A stretch of DNA of 64,000 bases. Source: Simplicispira suum. Its GTDB lineage: Bacteria; Pseudomonadota; Gammaproteobacteria; Burkholderiales; Burkholderiaceae_C. Shown piece after piece: positions 59,822-64,000 of the stretch. Position 1 is the first letter of the stretch, and every line of letters starts with the position of its first letter. The notes under the pieces are model-generated. The model did no database searches, was not told the origin of the DNA, and worked only from the letters and a program-made list of their open reading frames with translations. The stretch spans positions 2,108,001-2,172,000 of the forward strand of contig NZ_CP027669.1 in assembly GCF_003008595.1 (NCBI RefSeq). Reading direction: 5' to 3'. A program made the position numbers and the translations under genes.

Positions 59822-59952
59822 GGTTGCGCGATTCTGGCAGAGCCAAAGTGCTTTGTTCCGTAGAACTATCGCATGTAGTACAGCCAGATCGATCTGTAAC
59901 TGCCCCGCTGCGGGCGGCAAGTCGGGCGTCTTAAACCAAAAAATTCGAATCC

Positions 59953-60008
59953 TTTTTGGCGCTAGCGCTTTACCAATAAGCGGGGGAAGCTACAAAAATT
60001 GTAGCAAT
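59953..60008 (+). repeat. Dispersed repeat family B, copy 6
   Basis: GGCGCTAGCGCTTTACC, then AATAAGCGGGG and AGCTACAAAAATTGTAGC, where GCTACAA and TTGTAGC pair. It lies between motA and the fliC promoter. Confidence 0.7.
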
Positions 60009-60073
60009 TCCTCGATTTTCTCTACTCAGTCCCCGCGAAAAAGTGAAAAAAGCACAAAAAGTTACGGTATGGC

Positions 60074-60101
60074 TAAAGTTTGTTGCATGTGGGTCCGATA
60101 A
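60074..60101 (+). promoter_or_regulatory. Sigma-28 promoter of the first flagellin gene
   Basis: TAAAGTTT (60074-60081), a 12-bp spacer, then TCCGATAA (60094-60101). The -35 is a perfect consensus match and the -10 matches seven of eight. The predicted start at about 60108 gives a leader of about 140 nt. Confidence 0.8.
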
Positions 60102-60248
60102 CACATTCAACAGGGAATCCAAGCCCTGTACCTCGCGACAGTCGGGCCTCGGCCAGGCTGCACGGGTTGGGCCGCCGGCTAGCGCTGGCATTCATTTGAT
60201 AACGGCAGCAATGCCGCACGTTTGGGCTTACCTCAAGGAGCTACCACC

Positions 60249-61406
60249 ATGGCCGCCACTATCAACACCAATGTCCAGTCGCTCAATGCGCAGCGCAATC
60301 TCAGCGCTTCGCAAAATTCGCTGGCTACTTCCATGCAGCGCCTGTCCTCTGGCCTGCGCATCAACAGCGCCAAAGACGACGCTGCCGGCATGGCCATTTC
60401 CGAGCGCATGTCCACCCAGATCCGCGGCCTGAATGTCGCCTCGCGCAATGCCAATGACGGTATTTCGCTGGCACAGACGGCCGAAGGCGCGCTGAGCGCC
60501 ATTGGCAACAACCTCCAGCGCATTCGCGAACTGGCAGTGCAATCACGCAACGCCACCAACTCTGCGGACGACCGCGCAGCGCTGCAAAAAGAAGTCTCGC
60601 AGCTCAAAGGTGAAATCGGTCGGGTTGCCGACCAAACCTCGTTCAATGGCACGAACTTGCTGGACGGCTCGTTCACCAGCCAGGCATTCCAGGTCGGTGC
60701 CAACCAAGGCCAGACCATCAACATTGCTGCGATCGCTGATGCGAATATTGACAAGCTGGGAACATGGACGACGCCGTCGGCCGCAACCGTGACGGGCGCT
60801 GCGGCATCTGCCTTTACTGCCATTGATGCTGGGGATCTCCAAATTAACGGCATCAATATTGGTGCAGTGGCAGCTGGCGGTGCTGCGCCCGCACAAGGTG
60901 CCAACGTGGCAGCTGCCATCAATGCCATGAGCGTGGAGACCGGCGTGACGGCAACAGCCGATGGAGCGGGCCTGGTTACTCTGAGTTCGTCCAGCGCTAT
61001 CACCGTCGCCTTTGCGGGGGCATCGGCAACTACTGCCACCACCGGGCTAACTGCCGCCACAACGGCGGTGACGGCTGGCACGGCCCAGACTGGCTTCCTC
61101 AACCTGGATATCTCCACCACCACCGGTGCAGACAATGCCATCCTGGCTATGGACGCAGCATTGAAATCTGTCAATTCGGCCCGGGCCGATCTGGGTGCTG
61201 TGCAGAACCGTTTCAGTTCGGTGGTGGAGAACCTGGCGACGACCTCGGAAAATCTTTCCGCCTCGCGCAGCCGCATCATGGACGCCGACTTTGCGGCGGA
61301 AACGGCCAACCTGAGCCGCGCGCAGATCCTGCAGCAGGCCGGTACCGCCATGGTGGCGCAAGCCAACCAGTTGCCCCAGGGCGTGCTGGCCCTGCTGCGC
61401 GGCTAA
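60249..61406 (+). CDS. fliC: Flagellin (first tandem copy)
   Basis: A 385-residue filament subunit. D0/D1 N-terminal helices (A-A-T-I-N-T-N-V-Q-S-L-N-A-Q-R-N-L; L-S-S-G-L-R-I-N-S-A-K-D-D-A-A-G) and C-terminal helices (S-R-I-M-D-A-D-F-A-A-E-T-A-N-L-S) are canonical. The variable centre (about 180-300) is Ala/Thr-rich with a hook-IN-like I-N-G-I-N-I-G motif. The tail reads L-P-Q-G-V-L rather than the usual L-P-Q-N-V-L. MAATINTN at 60249 has AAGGAG before it. An intrinsic terminator follows. Confidence 0.96.
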   Translation: MAATINTNVQSLNAQRNLSASQNSLATSMQRLSSGLRINSAKDDAAGMAISERMSTQIRGLNVASRNANDGISLAQTAEGALSAIGNNLQRIRELAVQSRNATNSADDRAALQKEVSQLKGEIGRVADQTSFNGTNLLDGSFTSQAFQVGANQGQTINIAAIADANIDKLGTWTTPSAATVTGAAASAFTAIDAGDLQINGINIGAVAAGGAAPAQGANVAAAINAMSVETGVTATADGAGLVTLSSSSAITVAFAGASATTATTGLTAATTAVTAGTAQTGFLNLDISTTTGADNAILAMDAALKSVNSARADLGAVQNRFSSVVENLATTSENLSASRSRIMDADFAAETANLSRAQILQQAGTAMVAQANQLPQGVLALLRG

Positions 61407-61452
61407 GCAGGCAGAACCGCGGGCGGGCGCTCAGCCTGCCACGGCGCACACA

Positions 61453-61485
61453 GCGCGGGAGTCCATCGGGCTCCCGCGCTTTTTT
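61453..61485 (+). terminator. Intrinsic terminator after the first flagellin gene
   Basis: GCGCGGGAG (61453-61461) and CTCCCGCGC (61471-61479) form a perfect 9-bp stem followed by six T. It should end the first fliC transcript, so the second flagellin gene needs its own promoter or read-through. Confidence 0.92.
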
Positions 61486-61676
61486 GTTTGATGGCCGGAG
61501 AAAGGCGCAAATGGGGTGCTTCATGGCGGCTTTGCGCGCTGCCTGGCTCCTGAAAATAAACACCCAAGGGAGGAATGGCGTCCGCGTCTGCCGTCCCGAA
61601 ACCGCAAGCACTGAAAGCAACCCTTCCGTTTGCTGACCGTGCGTTGATTTGCAGCTTTATTTCAGGAGCTATCACC

Positions 61677-62831
61677 ATGGCAGCCACTATCAACACCAAT
61701 GTCCAGTCGCTCAATGCGCAGCGCAATCTCAGCGCTTCGCAAAACTCGCTGGCGACCTCCATGCAGCGCCTGTCCTCGGGCCTGCGTATCAACAGCGCCA
61801 AGGACGACGCCGCCGGCCTGGCCATCTCCGAGCGCATGTCTACGCAGGTCCGTGGCCTGAATCAGGCCTCGCGCAATGCCAATGACGGCATTTCTCTGGC
61901 CCAGACGGCCGAAGGCGCGCTGAGCGCCATTGGCAACAACCTCCAGCGTATCCGCGAATTGGCGGTGCAATCGCGCAACGCCACCAATTCTGCGGACGAC
62001 CGCGCCGCACTTCAAAAGGAAGTCTCGCAGCTCAAGGGCGAAATCGGTCGGGTCGCCAAACAGACCTCGTTCAATGGCACGAACTTGCTGGACGGCACAT
62101 TCACTAGCCAGGCATTCCAGGTCGGTGCAAACCAGGGCCAGACGATCAACATCGCTGCCATCGCCAATGCGAACATCGATCAGCTTGGTACTTGGACCAC
62201 GCCGTCCTCGGCAGCGATGACGGGGGCTGCGGCAACGACATTCGGTGCAATCACCGCCGGCGACATCAAAATCAACGGTGTCAACATTGGTGCCGTGGCC
62301 GCCGGCGGCGCCGCACCGGCCCAGGGCGCTAACGTGGCGGCTGCGATCAACGCCATGAGTGTCGAGACTGGCGTCACTGCAACGGCAGATTCAGGTGGCC
62401 TGGTCACTCTGAGTTCATCCAGCGCTTTCACCCTCGCCATGTCGGGCACGGCCACCACTGCCAGCACGGGCCTGACTGCGGGACCCGCAACGGTGACGCC
62501 TGGCACGGCACAGACGGGCTTCCTCAACCTGGATATTTCCACGACGGCGGGTGCAGACAACGCCATCCTGGCCATGGATGCCGCACTGAACACGGTGAAT
62601 TCGGCGCGCGCGGACCTGGGTGCGATCCAGAACCGCTTTAGCGCCGTTGTCGAGAACTTGGCAACCACTGCAGAAAACCTGACCGCCTCGCGCAGCCGCA
62701 TCATGGACGCCGACTTCGCGGCTGAAACGGCCAACCTGAGCCGCGCGCAGATCCTGCAGCAGGCCGGCACCGCCATGGTGGCGCAAGCCAACCAGTTGCC
62801 GCAAAATGTGCTCAAGCTCCTGCAGGGCTGA
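61677..62831 (+). CDS. fliC: Flagellin (second tandem copy)
   Basis: A 384-residue flagellin nearly identical to the first copy in its N- and C-terminal helices and more divergent in the centre (for example A-I-T-A-G-D-I-K-I-N-G-V versus A-I-D-A-G-D-L-Q-I-N-G-I). It ends L-P-Q-N-V-L-K-L-L-Q-G. CAGGAG precedes ATG 61677. The first 170 codons are nearly identical at DNA level, which points to a recent duplication or gene conversion. No sigma-28 motif is recognisable in the 190 bp after the preceding terminator. Confidence 0.95.
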   Translation: MAATINTNVQSLNAQRNLSASQNSLATSMQRLSSGLRINSAKDDAAGLAISERMSTQVRGLNQASRNANDGISLAQTAEGALSAIGNNLQRIRELAVQSRNATNSADDRAALQKEVSQLKGEIGRVAKQTSFNGTNLLDGTFTSQAFQVGANQGQTINIAAIANANIDQLGTWTTPSSAAMTGAAATTFGAITAGDIKINGVNIGAVAAGGAAPAQGANVAAAINAMSVETGVTATADSGGLVTLSSSSAFTLAMSGTATTASTGLTAGPATVTPGTAQTGFLNLDISTTAGADNAILAMDAALNTVNSARADLGAIQNRFSAVVENLATTAENLTASRSRIMDADFAAETANLSRAQILQQAGTAMVAQANQLPQNVLKLLQG

Positions 62832-62850
62832 GCGGCCAGCGCCAAAACTC

Positions 62851-62877
62851 TCAAGTTTCGCGCGCGCGCGCCGATAG
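62851..62877 (+). promoter_or_regulatory. Sigma-28 promoter of fliD
   Basis: TCAAGTTT (62851-62858), an 11-bp CG-repeat spacer, then GCCGATAG (62870-62877). Only one mismatch per box from consensus and exact spacing. It is 90 bp upstream of the fliD ATG. Confidence 0.82.
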
Positions 62878-62966
62878 ACCTGTTGGGAAAGCGTGCGTTC
62901 GGACGTGGCGCCGGCTTGCCGCCGCGCCACGCCGGATAGCGGTACCACCCGCAACAGGAGGCAGAT

Positions 62967-64000
62967 ATGGGCATTTCATCGCCTGGCATAGGCAGCGGCC
63001 TCGATATCCAGGGCATCGTCGCCAAGCTGGTGGCACTGGAGAAGCAGCCCCTGCAGCAGTTGCAGGTCAAGGCTTCGGGCTTGAACGCCAAGCTCTCGGC
63101 CTTTGGGCAACTCAAGTCGCAGATCGCCAACCTGCAGGATCAGGCCGCCAAGCTGGCCAGCGGGTCGAACTGGGAGACCATGGCGGTCACCTCCAGCAAT
63201 GCCGGCGCCGTGGTCGGCACCGCCACTTCGGCGGCCGCCCCCACTTCCTTCAGCATGGAGGTCGGCCAGCTTGCGCGGGCGCAATCCGCCGGCTCGGGCG
63301 TTTTCGGTACCGGCACGGCGCCCGGTACGGGCACGCTCAAAATTCAACTCGGCACCTGGGCCAAGGGCGGTTTCACGTCCGAAGACGATGGCACGGCCGA
63401 GTTCACGCCCGGCAGCGGCTCGGAGGTGTCGATAGACATCACCGCTGCGGACGACACCCTGGCCAAGGTGGCCGCCAAGATCAACGCAGCGGGCGCCGGC
63501 GTCAATGCCACGGTGTTGCGCGACGCCTCGGGCGAGCGCTTGCTGGTCCGCTCCAGCGCTACCGGCGAAGCCTCGGGCTTTCGCATCCAGGCGCTGGACG
63601 ACGACGGCAACAACAGCGACGCCGCCGGGCTTTCGCGGCTGGCCTTCGACCCCCAGAACGCCAGCAACGGCTTGTCGCTCACGCTGGCCGCGCGCGACAC
63701 GCTGGCCACCATCAACGGCGTACAGGTGAAATCGAGCAACACCACTTTTGCCGACGCGATCGACGGCGTGACGCTGACCGTTGGCCAGGTGACCACGGCG
63801 CCGGTGGAAGTAAACGTCAAGCGCGATACCGCCGGCGCACGCAACAACATCACCGCGTTCGTAGACTCCTACAACGCGCTGAACAACGCGCTGGCAGAGA
63901 TGACCAAGTACAACCCGGCCGACAAGTCCGCCGGCACGCTGCAGGGCGACTCCACCGCCGTGGGGTTGCAGTCGGCGCTGCGCCAGCTGGTCGGCGGCAT
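62967..64000 (+). CDS. fliD: Flagellar filament cap protein (3' end outside window)
   Basis: The first 344 residues of FliD, cut by the window edge. The N-terminus G-I-S-S-P-G-I-G-S-G-L-D-I-Q-G-I-V-A-K-L is the family signature, and A-R-N-N-I-T-A-F-V-D-S-Y-N-A-L-N lies near residue 293. FliD caps the growing filament and folds flagellin. AGGAGG precedes the ATG. The order fliC-fliC-fliD is usual. Confidence 0.95.
   Translation, partial: MGISSPGIGSGLDIQGIVAKLVALEKQPLQQLQVKASGLNAKLSAFGQLKSQIANLQDQAAKLASGSNWETMAVTSSNAGAVVGTATSAAAPTSFSMEVGQLARAQSAGSGVFGTGTAPGTGTLKIQLGTWAKGGFTSEDDGTAEFTPGSGSEVSIDITAADDTLAKVAAKINAAGAGVNATVLRDASGERLLVRSSATGEASGFRIQALDDDGNNSDAAGLSRLAFDPQNASNGLSLTLAARDTLATINGVQVKSSNTTFADAIDGVTLTVGQVTTAPVEVNVKRDTAGARNNITAFVDSYNALNNALAEMTKYNPADKSAGTLQGDSTAVGLQSALRQLVGG

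Larger units (their letters stand above)
59822..60248. other. motA-fliC intergenic and fliC leader region
   Basis: A 427-bp gap. It holds the upstream part of motA, a family B repeat (59953-60008), the sigma-28 promoter of the first flagellin gene (60074-60101) and a leader of about 140 nt. The leader begins with an ACAGGG/CCCTGT hairpin (60110-60115 with 60124-60129), within a few bases of the predicted 5' end. AAGGAG sits just before the fliC ATG. Confidence 0.6.

Noticed and set aside
59941..59955. AATTCGAATCC, tRNA T-loop-like
   Set aside because: No matching acceptor, anticodon or D arms in the flanking sequence.
1..64000. CRISPR arrays, IS elements, prophage or defence islands
   Set aside because: No evenly spaced direct repeats, transposase, integrase, terminal repeats with target duplications, or known defence domains were seen; the repeats found are short intergenic elements.

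Overview
The window looks like an ordinary chromosomal stretch of a GC-rich betaproteobacterium of the order Burkholderiales, most likely family Comamonadaceae (Acidovorax/Simplicispira-like; genus not resolved). The reasons are gene content and order (phhA-hppD, corC-lnt, fabA-fabB, glyQ-glyS-gmhB), the flgB-L / flgA-flgM-flgN / fliA-flhG-flhF-flhA-flhB layout, and two families of short dispersed repeats that I associate with this family from memory. I see no phage, insertion sequence, CRISPR array, rRNA or convincing tRNA.

Layout. 1-13.4 kb: two glutathione S-transferases, a PaaX-type regulator with an AidB-like acyl-CoA dehydrogenase, fthC facing a soluble lytic transglycosylase, a PaaK-like adenylate-forming enzyme, an MBL hydrolase, FadD, an FFLEELY-motif protein and an alpha/beta hydrolase. 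13.4-18.4 kb: tyrosine/phenylalanine catabolism (phhA, hppD), a secreted lipase with its foldase, and an Lrp/AsnC regulator. 18.4-29 kb: GNAT protein, corC-lnt, fabA-fabB, glyQ-glyS, a small membrane protein, a GmhB-like protein lacking catalytic acids, and a YgjP-like metallopeptidase. 29-36 kb: a compact minus-strand amino-acid operon (LysE and EamA exporters, aminotransferase, PhzF, threonine dehydratase-like enzyme, phosphatase) facing a MocR/PdxR-type regulator. 36.2-64 kb: flagellar and motility genes: HDOD protein, flgL-K-J-I-H-G-F-E-D-C-B (minus), flgA-flgM-flgN (plus), fliA-flhG-flhF-flhA-flhB, cheZ-cheY and motB-motA (minus), two tandem flagellin genes and the 5' part of fliD (plus).

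How it fits together. flgB-L build rod, hook, rings and hook-filament junction. FlhA/FlhB form part of the export gate, FlhF/FlhG usually set flagellar position and number, and FliA/FlgM form the sigma-28 checkpoint. Sigma-28-like promoters are readable upstream of flgM, the first fliC and fliD. MotAB, CheY and CheZ supply torque and switching control. cheA/W/R/B and flhDC are not in the window.

Most notable: flgG carries a one-base frameshift in a six-G tract; one repeat family sits just 3' of seven genes, always in the same orientation to the gene, and supplies the stop codons of FadD and HppD; a second repeat family has been absorbed in frame into two proteins; the GmhB homologue and FlhG have lost key active-site residues; and a MocR-controlled amino-acid export/catabolism operon is a plausible undescribed pathway. 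I did not find a clearly new defence or mobile system.
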